A stretch of DNA of 64,000 nt, taken from Thiocapsa sp. (lineage in GTDB: Bacteria > Pseudomonadota > Gammaproteobacteria > Chromatiales > Chromatiaceae). The notes beneath the pieces are model-generated. The model saw only the letters and a program-made list of their open reading frames with translations. It made no database searches and was not told where the DNA came from. Position numbers and translations under genes: made by a program. The DNA is taken from contig NZ_CP073760.1 in NCBI RefSeq assembly GCF_018399035.1, forward strand, positions 310,001-374,000, read 5' to 3'. Positions 1-8,327 of this stretch are shown here, one piece after another; the stretch's first letter is position 1, and each line of letters opens with the position of its first letter.

Positions 1-27
1 TCCCGTCGAGGTGTATTGACGGGGCGA

Positions 28-33
28 AATTAT
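28..33 (-). promoter_or_regulatory. Candidate sigma-70 -10 box reading left out of the window
   Basis: Read on the minus strand these bases are a perfect TATAAT preceded by ACGG. No good -35 box sits 16-18 bp upstream. It would drive a gene lying beyond the left edge. The call rests on the -10 box alone. Confidence 0.35.
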
Positions 34-206
34 ACCGTAACTCGGGTGTTACCCTGATTGGAGATCGGGCCGAATTCGCGTCTCGGCCTGTCGCGGATCA
101 ATTTGCAGCCGTGGTGTCGGCTCGATGAGCGCGTGCCGGAGGGCGCGCGCGGATCCGCGTCCGTGCCCGAGATGCGGCCCCGATTCGCAAGCCCGAACCG
201 CAGGCC

Positions 207-231
207 AAAAAAAGGCGGCCGATCGGCCGCC
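207..231 (-). terminator. Rho-independent terminator, minus strand
   Basis: A perfect 18-base palindrome (214-231, GGCGGCC core around GATC) is followed, on the minus strand, by seven T residues (207-213). This is a textbook intrinsic terminator. No minus-strand protein gene lies just upstream of it, because the next one, ccmI, ends at 948, so it must end a short untranslated transcript or an unrecognised small gene. Confidence 0.7.
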
Positions 232-340
232 GAAGGACGCACAGCTATTGAGAGGAAAAGCGATCTCGAGGTCATCGTGTCCGCCTGTCCGGACGAATCG
301 ATCTCTGGGCTCGACGGTCTGTATTCGCGTTATCCTTAAA
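207..340 (-). ncRNA. Candidate small RNA ending at the 207-231 terminator
   Basis: The minus strand between the YbhB gene and the terminator has no convincing protein gene, yet ends in a strong intrinsic terminator. The likeliest explanation is a short RNA of roughly 100-130 nt. I could not identify a family or a strong promoter; a weak TTGACC lies at 397-392. The 5' end given is a guess. Confidence 0.25.
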
Positions 341-477
341 AAGGGGTCCGGGAGCGTGGGCTCGACCGATGTGGCCGAGCGACTTGCGCTCGGTCAAAAC
401 TCCGCGACCCGAAGCGCTGTCGAAACGAGACGACGGGGCACTGATGCCCCATAGGCTAGCACATCTGTGGAGAGGTC

Positions 478-951
478 ATGATGTCAATGGTTCTGAAATC
501 GGACGCTTTTGTCGACGGAGCGCGCATCCCGGTGCGCTACACTTGCGAGGGTGACGACATCTCGCCGCCTCTGTCGTGGTCGAGTCTTCCCGAAGGTACC
601 GCGAGCCTGGTCTTGATCGTCGATGATCCGGATGCCCCGGATCCCGCCGCTCCGCGGATGGTCTGGGACCATTGGATCCTCTATAACCTACCGCCCGAGG
701 CCACGCTTGCCGAGGGAATGACCTCCGATCATCTACCCGCCGGGACCGGGGAAGGGATCAACAGTTGGGGCCGGGTCGGCTATGGCGGGCCTTGCCCGCC
801 GATCGGTTGTCACCGCTATTTCCATTGTCTTTACGCGCTCGATGTGCGCCTGCCGAGCGAATTGGGGACCCCGACCAAAGACGAGCTTCTGCTTGCCATG
901 GACGACCATATCCTCGGCCACACCGAGCTGGTCGGCATCTACGAGGTTTAG
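478..951 (+). CDS. YbhB/YbcL family Raf kinase inhibitor-like protein (PEBP family)
   Basis: This is a 157-residue bacterial phosphatidylethanolamine-binding-protein homologue. The features are the early DGxxIPxxYTCEGDDxSPPLSW segment, the DDPDAP anion-pocket motif (residues ~43-48) and the GYGGPCPP motif. The family is soluble and its exact role in bacteria is unclear. A GGAGAGG Shine-Dalgarno at 469-475 lies too close to the first ATG (478), so translation more likely starts at 481 or 487. Its stop codon overlaps the end of convergent ccmI by four bases. The 1-477 stretch before it holds only the terminator and small hairpins. Confidence 0.9.
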   Translation: MMSMVLKSDAFVDGARIPVRYTCEGDDISPPLSWSSLPEGTASLVLIVDDPDAPDPAAPRMVWDHWILYNLPPEATLAEGMTSDHLPAGTGEGINSWGRVGYGGPCPPIGCHRYFHCLYALDVRLPSELGTPTKDELLLAMDDHILGHTELVGIYEV

Positions 952-2291
952 GGCCTGATACGGTTGATGGTGACGGCGACCTGGGTGTTTCCGGCGCTGT
1001 CGATCGGCCCGGTTTCGCCTTCGAGGTCGCCGGGTTGCGGTGTCGCTTGGCCGCTTCTGGCCACACGTGCACCGATCATGACCTGCGGAAAGGCGGAGAG
1101 GCTCATCTCGGGCATCATGGCCATGCTGTCGTCGAGGGTGACGCGGGTCGGTAAATCTTTGACCCGAACGCGTTGGACGGCGAGCGGCATCGGCGGGCCG
1201 ACGAGGGCGCGCGCGAAGACGAATACGATGTCGTCCGGCGCGGCACCGGCCGAGATGGCCTGATCCAGGCTGACGTCGGCGGTGACCGACGCGGCCGCAA
1301 CCGGCTCGGATGCCCCCTCGGAGGCGGGTGCTGCGGTCTCTGGCTGCTGCGCGGCGGCTCCCGTCCCTCCGGAGGTTGCGGCAGAGGAGTCTGTTTCGGC
1401 AGCGGCGTTTGTCGCCGGCGCGCCCGCACGCGTCCGCGCCTCCGTAATCATCTCGCGCATGTCAGCAGCGTCCTCCGACGCGGGATCCATCTCGTCGAGG
1501 ATGCGCTGCCAAGCCGTCGCCGCGGCGGTGTATTGCCCGCGTTGGTAATAGAGCATCCCCGACAGCCAACGGGCGCTGGCGTTGTCGGGCTCGGCCTCGA
1601 GGACGCGCTCGATCAGCGCGGCCGGCTCGCCTTCCAGGCTATTGTTGTTGTTTGCGGCCGTGGCCTCGGCAAAGGCGAGCATCACATCCGGGCGCTCCGG
1701 CGCCAAGGCATAGGCCTTGGAGACGGCGTCGAGTGCTTGGCCCGGTCGGCGCATGGTGAAGTAGGTCCGGCCGATCATCAACCATCCGTCGACGTTGTTC
1801 GGATCCTCGGCCAAACGCTCCTCGAGACGCTGGACCAAGACCTCAAGCGGCGGGAGCTCCTCGCCATCGGGTCCGATCAGGGTCTGTGGTGTCTCGCCGC
1901 GCAGCGCGACGCCCTCGAAGCGCTCGATGATCTCGCGGTGGCCGATCTCTTTGTAGATCAGCACCGCCGATGTCGGCACCGCCACGGCCAGCACGAGCGC
2001 CATCCAGCGCCCGCCGGAAGGACCGCGACGCCCCGCCGCCGCGATCTCGCCCGGGATGTCGCGCAGCAGATCCCGTTCCAGATCGCGTCGTGCTGCGGCG
2101 TACTGATCCTGTTCAAGAAAGCCACCGGCGAGGTCGGCATCGAGCTCCTGCAGGCGCTGTTTGAACACAGCGAGGTTCAGCTCGTCCTGCTCGGGTGCTT
2201 CGCTCGCCTGCTCGGGTTGCAGCAGGGGCAGGGCGACATAAAACAACGCCAGACCCATGAGCCCGGCGGTCAAAATCCAGAAGATGATCAT
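948..2291 (-). CDS. ccmI: Cytochrome c maturation protein CcmI
   Basis: The 447-residue product has two membrane segments (residues 1-24 and about 98-118) with a cytoplasmic loop between them, then a periplasmic TPR region (DPNNVDGWLMIGRTYF and EPDNASARWLSGMLYY repeats), an alanine-rich linker and a C-terminal periplasmic domain. This is the CcmI layout. CcmI presents apocytochrome c to the CcmFH heme lyase. It is last in the ccmABCDEFGHI operon, and its ATG overlaps the ccmH stop. The gene ends convergently with the YbhB-like gene. Confidence 0.93.
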   Translation of the reverse strand: MIIFWILTAGLMGLALFYVALPLLQPEQASEAPEQDELNLAVFKQRLQELDADLAGGFLEQDQYAAARRDLERDLLRDIPGEIAAAGRRGPSGGRWMALVLAVAVPTSAVLIYKEIGHREIIERFEGVALRGETPQTLIGPDGEELPPLEVLVQRLEERLAEDPNNVDGWLMIGRTYFTMRRPGQALDAVSKAYALAPERPDVMLAFAEATAANNNNSLEGEPAALIERVLEAEPDNASARWLSGMLYYQRGQYTAAATAWQRILDEMDPASEDAADMREMITEARTRAGAPATNAAAETDSSAATSGGTGAAAQQPETAAPASEGASEPVAAASVTADVSLDQAISAGAAPDDIVFVFARALVGPPMPLAVQRVRVKDLPTRVTLDDSMAMMPEMSLSAFPQVMIGARVARSGQATPQPGDLEGETGPIDSAGNTQVAVTINRIRP

Positions 2292-2791
2292 TTGAGTTTT
2301 TCTTGGTTGTCGCCGCCGCCGGCGGCGAGCAGTCGTTGAAGACGGACGCGTTCGGCCTCGGTGAGATCCACTTCGGGCTCGTCCTTTTTGCGCCCGAGCG
2401 TGCGGAACAGCAGGTAGCCGCCCACGCCGAGGAAGATGAAGGGGCCGAACCAGAGGATGTAGGTCGATGGCTTCATCGGCGGTTCGTAGAGCACGAAGTC
2501 GCCGTAGCGATCTACGAGGAAGGTCACGATCTCCTCGTCGCTTTGCCCCTCGAGCATCATGCGATAAACCTCTTCGCGCAGATCCTGCGCGACGCCGGCC
2601 TGCGAGCCGGCGAGCGACTCGTTTTGGCAGACCAGGCAGCGCAGCTTGGCGATCAGGTCGCGAAACGCCTCGTGCTGGCCGGGCTGCTCGAACGTGAACT
2701 CTTCGAGCGTGTAGGCCGATGGATTGCCGAACGCCAGGACGCCGGCGATCAGCGCGAGGGTTAAAGACAGCTTGCGGAGGCGATGCATCAT
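2288..2791 (-). CDS. ccmH: Cytochrome c maturation protein CcmH (CcmH/CycL thiol-disulfide protein)
   Basis: This 167-residue protein has a signal sequence (residues ~8-26), the CcmH redox motif LRCLVCQ with Cys52 and Cys55, and a C-terminal membrane segment (ILWFGPFIFLGVGGYLLF). It keeps the CXXCH thiols of apocytochrome c reduced and forms part of the heme lyase. The start ATG overlaps the ccmG stop (ATGA). The length matches the short CcmH, with CcmI encoded as a separate gene. Confidence 0.95.
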   Translation of the reverse strand: MMHRLRKLSLTLALIAGVLAFGNPSAYTLEEFTFEQPGQHEAFRDLIAKLRCLVCQNESLAGSQAGVAQDLREEVYRMMLEGQSDEEIVTFLVDRYGDFVLYEPPMKPSTYILWFGPFIFLGVGGYLLFRTLGRKKDEPEVDLTEAERVRLQRLLAAGGGDNQEKLK

Positions 2792-3354
2792 GATGTCTGA
2801 GGTCTGTACTGCTCGACGATCGGGCGGATGGTGGTTTCCCAGACGTTGCGGTCGACCGGCCCGATGTGCTTGTAACGGATGATGCCTTCGCCGTCGACCA
2901 CGAAGGTCTCGGGGGCGCCGTAGACACCCCAGTGCAGACCGTAGCGGTTGTCGGGATCGTAGGCACTGACGACATAAGGGTTGCCGTAGCGCCTGAGCAT
3001 CTCGAGCGCCTCGGGTCGTGTGTCCTTCCAATTGAAGCCGACGATCTGGACGTCGTCTTCGCGCGCGATCTGCATCAGCTCGCCATGCTCCTGTCGGCAG
3101 GACGGGCACCAAGAGGCCCAGACATTGACCAGCGAGACCTTTCCCATGAGGATTTGGTTGGTCACCGTCCGGCTCGGGTCCTCCAGCGACTCGAGCTCGA
3201 ACACGGGCGCGGGCTTGTTCACGAGTGGCGAGGGGACCTTGCGCGGGTCCAGTTGCAGTCCGTAAAACAAAAGCGCCATCAGTGCCAAGAAGATGGCGAG
3301 CGGGATCAGCGCGCGTCTCTTCGCCTGTGCAGTCGGAGCGGTGGCGGTCGTCAT
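2788..3354 (-). CDS. ccmG: Thiol:disulfide interchange protein CcmG/DsbE
   Basis: A membrane-anchored periplasmic thioredoxin-fold protein of 188 residues: an N-terminal anchor (residues ~14-34), then WASWCPSC with Cys83 and Cys86, the family GFNWKD segment, and a cis-proline loop (YGAPETF). It passes reductant from CcdA/DsbD to CcmH and apocytochrome. The ATG (3354) overlaps the ccmF stop by four bases, which fixes the start and implies translational coupling. Confidence 0.95.
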   Translation of the reverse strand: MTTATAPTAQAKRRALIPLAIFLALMALLFYGLQLDPRKVPSPLVNKPAPVFELESLEDPSRTVTNQILMGKVSLVNVWASWCPSCRQEHGELMQIAREDDVQIVGFNWKDTRPEALEMLRRYGNPYVVSAYDPDNRYGLHWGVYGAPETFVVDGEGIIRYKHIGPVDRNVWETTIRPIVEQYRPQTS

Positions 3355-5336
3355 GAGCGTGCCGCCAGTGCCCCGGCCGGGACATCCGCGGTCCGCCGCG
3401 CGGTGCGATAACGCCGATCGGCCATCGCCAAGACGCCGCCGAGCGCCATGAAGATCGCGCCGAGCCAGATCCAGCGCACGTAGGGTTTGTAGTAGACCCG
3501 CAGCGCCCAATCGCCGTCTGTTCCGACCGGCTCGCCGAGCGAGACGTAGAGGTCACGCAGGAATCCGGCGTTGATGGCCGCCTCGGTCATCGGCATGCCG
3601 CCCGAGAAATAGGAGCGCTTCTCCGGGTAGAGCACGGCGATCTGTCGTTCGTCCTTGTAGACGATGAACTCGCCCTGCTGAGCCAGATAGTTCGGCCCGG
3701 GCACGGCCTGTACGCCGTTGAACTGGAAGCGATAACCCGAGTCCTCGTGCACGTCGCCCGGCGACATCCGCACGTCGGTCTCGGAGCCGTGGATCGACAC
3801 CATGGTGACACCGACGATAAAGACGGCAATCCCGACATGCGCGGTCCACATGCCGTAGTAGCTGAGGTTGCGGGCGCTGAAGTCGGCCGACAGCCCCCGG
3901 AAACCGCCCTTGTTCTTCAGCCGCTCGGCGAGGCTGATCAGGTGCGTGCCGACCAGCCAGGCGCTCATGCTCAGACCGAAGGCCATCGCGAGACCGCCGT
4001 CCTCGAAGATCGGCTGCAGGGCCACGATAAAGACGGCGATGCCGAGCGCAAGTGCGATCCACAGCGAGCGCACCAGGCGTATCGGCTCGTCGTGCTTCCA
4101 ACGGGTCAAGGGTCCGATCCCCATCGCGACGATCAGGAAGGGCGAGAGCGATATGAACATCTTGTTGAACCAGGGGAAGCCGACCGAGATCTTGCCCCAG
4201 CCGGCGGCCTCGTAGATCAGCGGGGCAAGGGTGCCGAACAAGACCAGGACCGTCAGTGTCGTGAAGAGCAGATTGTTCACGAGCAGAAAGCTTTCGCGCG
4301 AGAGGACGTCGAACCGACCGCCGCCGGAGATAGTCGGTGCGCGCCAAGCATAGAGTGCCAGCGAGCCGCCGATCACGATGCAGAGGAAGACGAGGATAAA
4401 GGAGCCACGGGCCGGGTCGGTCGCGAAGGCATGCACCGACGTCAAGACACCCGAGCGGACCAGGAAGGTCCCGAGCAGCGACAGGGAGAAGGCCGAGATG
4501 GCGAGCAACACGGTCCAGCTCTTGAAGGCCGCACGCTTCTCGGTGACGGCGAGCGAGTGGATCAACGCCGTGCCGACCAGCCAGGGCATGAAGGATGCGT
4601 TCTCGACCGGATCCCAGAACCACCAGCCGCCCCAGCCCAGCTCGTAGTAGGCCCACCAGGAGCCCAAGGCGATGCCGATGGTGAGAAAGGCCCAAGCCGC
4701 AGTGGTCCAGGGCCGCGACCAGCGCGCCCAGGCCGAGTCCAACTTGCCGCCGATGAGTGCGGCGATTGCGAAGGCGAAGGCGACCGAGAAGCCGACATAG
4801 CCCATGTAGAGCATCGGCGGGTGGATCGCCAAACCGAAGTCCTGCAGCAGCGGGTTCAGGTCGCGACCCTCGAGCGGCGCCGGGAAGAGCCGGTCGAAGG
4901 GATTCGAAGTCAAGAGCATGAACAGCAGAAAGCCGATCGCCACCATGCCGAGGACCGAAATGACGCGTGCCACCATCGCCAACGGCAGATTCTTACTGAA
5001 GGCTGCGACTGCTGCACCCCATCCGGCCGCCATCAAGGCCCACAGCAGCAGGGATCCTTCATGACCGCCCCAGATCGCCGAGACCTTGTAGAGGAGCGGC
5101 ATCAGGGTGTTGGAGTGGCCCGCGACATATTCGACCGAGAAGTCGTCGGTCAAAAATGCATGCAGGAGCGCGACGAAGGCAATGGCGACGAAGGTCAACT
5201 GGCCGCGGGCAAGCGGTCGAGCCATCTCCATCCAACGGCGGTTGCCGACGAAACTGCCGAGCAGCGGGACGGATGCCTGCGCGATCGTGATGACGAGGGC
5301 GAGAACGAGGGCGAAGTGACCGAGCTCGGGGACCAT
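3351..5336 (-). CDS. ccmF: Heme lyase subunit CcmF
   Basis: This 661-residue polytopic membrane protein has the periplasmic heme-handling WWD motif (GWGGWWFWDPVENAS, around residue 235) and conserved histidines in WGGHEGSLLLW and IHPPMLYMGY. It is the core of the CcmFHI complex, which takes heme from holo-CcmE and attaches it to apocytochrome c. The length is typical. The start overlaps the ccmE stop by one base. Confidence 0.96.
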   Translation of the reverse strand: MVPELGHFALVLALVITIAQASVPLLGSFVGNRRWMEMARPLARGQLTFVAIAFVALLHAFLTDDFSVEYVAGHSNTLMPLLYKVSAIWGGHEGSLLLWALMAAGWGAAVAAFSKNLPLAMVARVISVLGMVAIGFLLFMLLTSNPFDRLFPAPLEGRDLNPLLQDFGLAIHPPMLYMGYVGFSVAFAFAIAALIGGKLDSAWARWSRPWTTAAWAFLTIGIALGSWWAYYELGWGGWWFWDPVENASFMPWLVGTALIHSLAVTEKRAAFKSWTVLLAISAFSLSLLGTFLVRSGVLTSVHAFATDPARGSFILVFLCIVIGGSLALYAWRAPTISGGGRFDVLSRESFLLVNNLLFTTLTVLVLFGTLAPLIYEAAGWGKISVGFPWFNKMFISLSPFLIVAMGIGPLTRWKHDEPIRLVRSLWIALALGIAVFIVALQPIFEDGGLAMAFGLSMSAWLVGTHLISLAERLKNKGGFRGLSADFSARNLSYYGMWTAHVGIAVFIVGVTMVSIHGSETDVRMSPGDVHEDSGYRFQFNGVQAVPGPNYLAQQGEFIVYKDERQIAVLYPEKRSYFSGGMPMTEAAINAGFLRDLYVSLGEPVGTDGDWALRVYYKPYVRWIWLGAIFMALGGVLAMADRRYRTARRTADVPAGALAARS

Positions 5337-5812
5337 CAGTTGGAGGCTCCGCCGGTGCCGGCAGTGTCGACGGAGTCGACGACCCCGCTCACGTGCGCCG
5401 TCTTGAGGGTGTCGGCGACCTCCGGCGGCATGTACTGCTCGTCATGCTTGGCGAGGACCTCTTCTGCATAGAAGACGCCATCCGAACCGAGTCGACCCTT
5501 CGTCACCACCCCTTGGCCCTCGCTGAAGAGGTCGGGCAGGATTCCGGTGTAGGCGACCGTCACCGTCTCGGCGTTGTCCGTCACGTCGAACTTGACCGTC
5601 AAGCCGTCCTCTTGGCGTGCCACCGTTCCCGGTGTGACCAAGCCCCCGAGCCGGAAGATGTGATCGGCCGGGGCCTCGCTGGCGATGACCTGGGAGGGGC
5701 TGAAAAAATAGGAGATGTTGCTGTTGAGTGCACTCAAGGCCAAGGCCGAGGCGGCGCCGACGCCGACGATCGCGAGGCCGACGAACACCAAACGTTTCTG
5801 TCTTGCTTTCAT
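5336..5812 (-). CDS. ccmE: Heme chaperone CcmE
   Basis: The 158-residue product has one N-terminal membrane anchor (LVFVGLAIVGVGAASALAL) and a periplasmic OB-fold domain. His123 in AKHDEQYMP is the heme-attaching histidine, with Tyr127 as the axial ligand. CcmE receives heme from CcmC and delivers it to CcmF. The gene sits between ccmD and ccmF; its ATG overlaps the ccmD stop (ATGA). Confidence 0.96.
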   Translation of the reverse strand: MKARQKRLVFVGLAIVGVGAASALALSALNSNISYFFSPSQVIASEAPADHIFRLGGLVTPGTVARQEDGLTVKFDVTDNAETVTVAYTGILPDLFSEGQGVVTKGRLGSDGVFYAEEVLAKHDEQYMPPEVADTLKTAHVSGVVDSVDTAGTGGASN

Positions 5813-5979
5813 TGATTCACTCCAGAGTCGCGCATCCGGATCAATCGACCAAGACGGGCCAAAATGGTTCGCCGTTGGGCGCGCAATTGAAGAATTTCCG
5901 CCACGAGCAGCACCAGCACCATGCCGTAGGCGCCCCACACGAAGAAGGCGTAACCGCCTTGAGAGAAGAACTCGCTCAT
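5809..5979 (-). CDS. ccmD: Heme exporter protein CcmD
   Basis: A 56-residue small membrane protein with one transmembrane helix (FFVWGAYGMVLVLLVAEIL) followed by a basic cytoplasmic tail (RAQRRTILARLGRLIR). CcmD stabilises the CcmABC-CcmE complex and helps release holo-CcmE. It was recognised from its place between ccmC and ccmE and from the family pattern. It overlaps both neighbours by four bases. Confidence 0.92.
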   Translation of the reverse strand: MSEFFSQGGYAFFVWGAYGMVLVLLVAEILQLRAQRRTILARLGRLIRMRDSGVNQ

Positions 5980-6749
5980 GCTCGATCGCCCTTCACGATA
6001 AGCTCTTGAACCCAGGTGTTGTCGGCTTCGCGGGTCAGGATGATGCTGCGCAGCCGCATCAGGACGGTCGCGAAGGAGTACATCCAGAACCCGAAGGTCA
6101 CCGCCAGCATCGAAAAGAGGATGTTGCCCTCGATCTGTGTCAGGTCGGACCGCTGATGGAGTGCGGCACATTGGTTCGGATCCGGACAGTTCACGGACCA
6201 GAAGATGAGCGGGATCATCGCCAGTCCGACGATCGCCAGCAGGGCGGCAGCCCGGTCGGCGCGGCGCGTGTCGTCGATCGCCGAGTGCAGCGCGATGTAC
6301 CCGATATACATGAAGAAGAGAATCAGCTCCGTCGTGAGGCGTGGATCCCAATCCCAGTAGGTGCCCCAGCTGGGACGTCCCCAAAAGGCCCCGGTCCAGA
6401 GCGCCAGGAAGGTGAAGATAGCCCCGGTCGGTGCGACCGCGTTGGCCATCATGAACGAGAGCCGCGTGTTGAACACCAGCCCGATCGCCGCCCAGCCGAC
6501 CATCACGACATAGAGCCACATCGACATCCAAGCGGACGGAACGTGGATGAAGATGATGCGGTAGTACTCCTTCTGCGCGTTGCTCCCGCCGAGTTGATCG
6601 GGAGTCTGGAAGAACCCCCAGTAGAGGCCGACCAAGAGACACACCCCGGTCAGGATCCAAAACACCGGGATCAGTCGTCCCGCAAGCGGATAGAAGGAGG
6701 CCGGAGCGGCAAATCTAAACCAGTTCGAAGCCATGGGTGAAGGGGTCAT
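5976..6749 (-). CDS. ccmC: Heme exporter/handling protein CcmC
   Basis: This six-helix membrane protein (257 residues from the first ATG) has the periplasmic tryptophan motif WGTYWDWDPRLTTEL (~128-142) and heme-ligand histidines His69 (IFIHVPSAW) and His198 (ALHQ). It loads heme onto CcmE. Before the second histidine, the usual WWNxLHQ is replaced by NCPDPNQCAALHQ, adding two cysteines. The start is uncertain: ATG 6749 has GAGGG immediately against it, while ATG 6734 (MASNWFRF) resembles other family members better. Confidence 0.93.
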   Translation of the reverse strand: MTPSPMASNWFRFAAPASFYPLAGRLIPVFWILTGVCLLVGLYWGFFQTPDQLGGSNAQKEYYRIIFIHVPSAWMSMWLYVVMVGWAAIGLVFNTRLSFMMANAVAPTGAIFTFLALWTGAFWGRPSWGTYWDWDPRLTTELILFFMYIGYIALHSAIDDTRRADRAAALLAIVGLAMIPLIFWSVNCPDPNQCAALHQRSDLTQIEGNILFSMLAVTFGFWMYSFATVLMRLRSIILTREADNTWVQELIVKGDRA

Positions 6750-6757
6750 CCCTCGGA

Positions 6758-7429
6758 TTATTCGATTGAAATCTTAAGCGCCGCCGACGATGCCAGCGGC
6801 GCGAACGTCAGTGCGGCAACCAAAAACGCCCCGAGAAGGGCAAGATAGGGTCGCGTGTCGGCCATATCGATGCCGCTCGCCGTCACTGCCCCGGCCCCGT
6901 AGACCAGCACCGGGATGTAGAGCGGCAGGATCAACAAGGACAAGAGGATGCCGCCGCCGCGCAGCCCCAGGGTCAGAGCCGCGCCGATCGCCCCGATCAG
7001 ACTGAGCACGGGTGTGCCGAGCAAGAGGGCGGCCATCGTGATCAGGATCGCGTCGTCGGAGAGATGGTACTGCATGCCGACCAGCGGGGCGATCAGGACC
7101 AGCGGCAACCCGGTCAGCAACCAGTGTGCCGTGATCTTGGCCAACACCAGCAACGACAGGGGTTGTGCCGTCAAGACCATCTGCTCGAGCGTGCCGTCCT
7201 CGTAGTCCGCCGCGAACAGGCGCTCGAGCGCCAACATCGAGGCGAGCAAGGCCGCCACCCAGACCACCCCGGGGCCGAGGATCTGCAGGATCTGTCGTTC
7301 GGTGCCCACACCCAAGGGAAACAGGCTCACCACGATGATGAAGAAGAAGAGTGTGGTCAAGACGTCCGTGCGTCGCCGCAGGGCCAGCGTCAGATCACGC
7401 AGCAGAATGCACCAAAAGACACGCAGCAC
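6758..7429 (-). CDS. ccmB: Heme exporter membrane subunit CcmB
   Basis: The 223-residue, six-helix permease partners CcmA as the ABC transporter that releases holo-CcmE from CcmC. The conserved FFFIIVSLFPLG-type first helix and the LALERLFAADYEDGTLEQ loop identify the family. It begins with GTG at 7429, seven bases after the ccmA stop, and ends nine bases before ccmC. Confidence 0.94.
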   Translation of the reverse strand: MLRVFWCILLRDLTLALRRRTDVLTTLFFFIIVVSLFPLGVGTERQILQILGPGVVWVAALLASMLALERLFAADYEDGTLEQMVLTAQPLSLLVLAKITAHWLLTGLPLVLIAPLVGMQYHLSDDAILITMAALLLGTPVLSLIGAIGAALTLGLRGGGILLSLLILPLYIPVLVYGAGAVTASGIDMADTRPYLALLGAFLVAALTFAPLASSAALKISIE

Positions 7430-7435
7430 GGCCGG

Positions 7436-8053
7436 TCAGCTCCCGAGTTGAAGGCGTTCGACCTGACCGGAGGTCAGACCGACCTCCTGGTGGGTCGTCA
7501 GGACGACGATGCCCGCGTGCGCCACATGCTCGGCGATGAGGGTCTCCAGCAGATCCACGGCGCCGACATCCAAGGCGGTGAAGGGCTCGTCGAGGACCCA
7601 GAGCGGCGCTTTGCTCAGAATCAGACGCGCCAAGGCCACGCGCTTCTTCTGACCCTGGGACAGCATGCGGGTGGGAAGATCCTCGAAACCGACCAGGCCG
7701 ATCCGCGCCAACGCCGCCCAGATCGCGGACTCGTCGACGCGATCCCCGTCCAAGGTCGCGGCGACACGGAGATTCTCGATGCCCGTCAGGTCGGCCTTGA
7801 TGCCGTTCAAATGGCCGAAGTACAGCAGGTCACGCCGATAGTCCTCGCCGAGACGACGTGTCGACTCGCCGTTCCAGCGGATCTCGCCCGAGTCCGGCGT
7901 GAACAGCCCGCACAAGGAGCGCAGGAGGGTGGTCTTGCCGCTGCCGTTCGCGCCGCGCACGTGCAGGAGCGTGCCCCGCGCAACGGCGAAATCCAGACCG
8001 GAGAACAGCATGCGGTCGCCCCGCCGGCATTCGAGTTGTGTCACCTCTAACAT
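7436..8053 (-). CDS. ccmA: Heme exporter ATP-binding subunit CcmA
   Basis: This 205-residue ABC ATPase has the Walker A motif GANGSGKT (34-41), the signature LSQGQKKR and the Walker B/D-loop VLDEPFTALD. It is first in the ccm operon. The start was taken at ATG 8053 (MLEVTQLECR), because the upstream in-frame extension has no family similarity. The 8054-8327 stretch upstream is non-coding as far as I can see and must hold the operon promoter, which I could not pin down. Confidence 0.95.
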   Translation of the reverse strand: MLEVTQLECRRGDRMLFSGLDFAVARGTLLHVRGANGSGKTTLLRSLCGLFTPDSGEIRWNGESTRRLGEDYRRDLLYFGHLNGIKADLTGIENLRVAATLDGDRVDESAIWAALARIGLVGFEDLPTRMLSQGQKKRVALARLILSKAPLWVLDEPFTALDVGAVDLLETLIAEHVAHAGIVVLTTHQEVGLTSGQVERLQLGS

Positions 8054-8327
8054 CGAAACGAAGGGGTTCCCTGTATGACTCCGAACGCGACGGGCGCTCG
8101 ATCGCAATGCGGATCCGGTCGAGTCCGCTTCTTGTCTGTCTCCGGCCGATGCCGGCGAGCAACCATATACGTTGGATCCGGATTCCACAACCGTCCCGAG
8201 TATCGACTTCCGGCAGGATCGCCTCGCGCGGCAGGATGATCGGCTGGGCTGTCTGCGGATTCCCCGCGGCGACCTCGCGTTACGGTCGTCGCTGAAGCTG
8301 TCTGCACGCGCGTTGCGGGCCGCCGGG

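Noticed and set aside
1173..2339. Long plus-strand open frame opposite ccmI
   Set aside because: It is antisense to a clear gene and its product is low-complexity Arg/Gly-rich sequence typical of shadow frames in GC-rich DNA.
3747..5471. 574-residue plus-strand open frame opposite ccmF
   Set aside because: It is antisense to ccmF, and its composition (runs of Asp, Arg, Glu, Gln) is that of a shadow frame.
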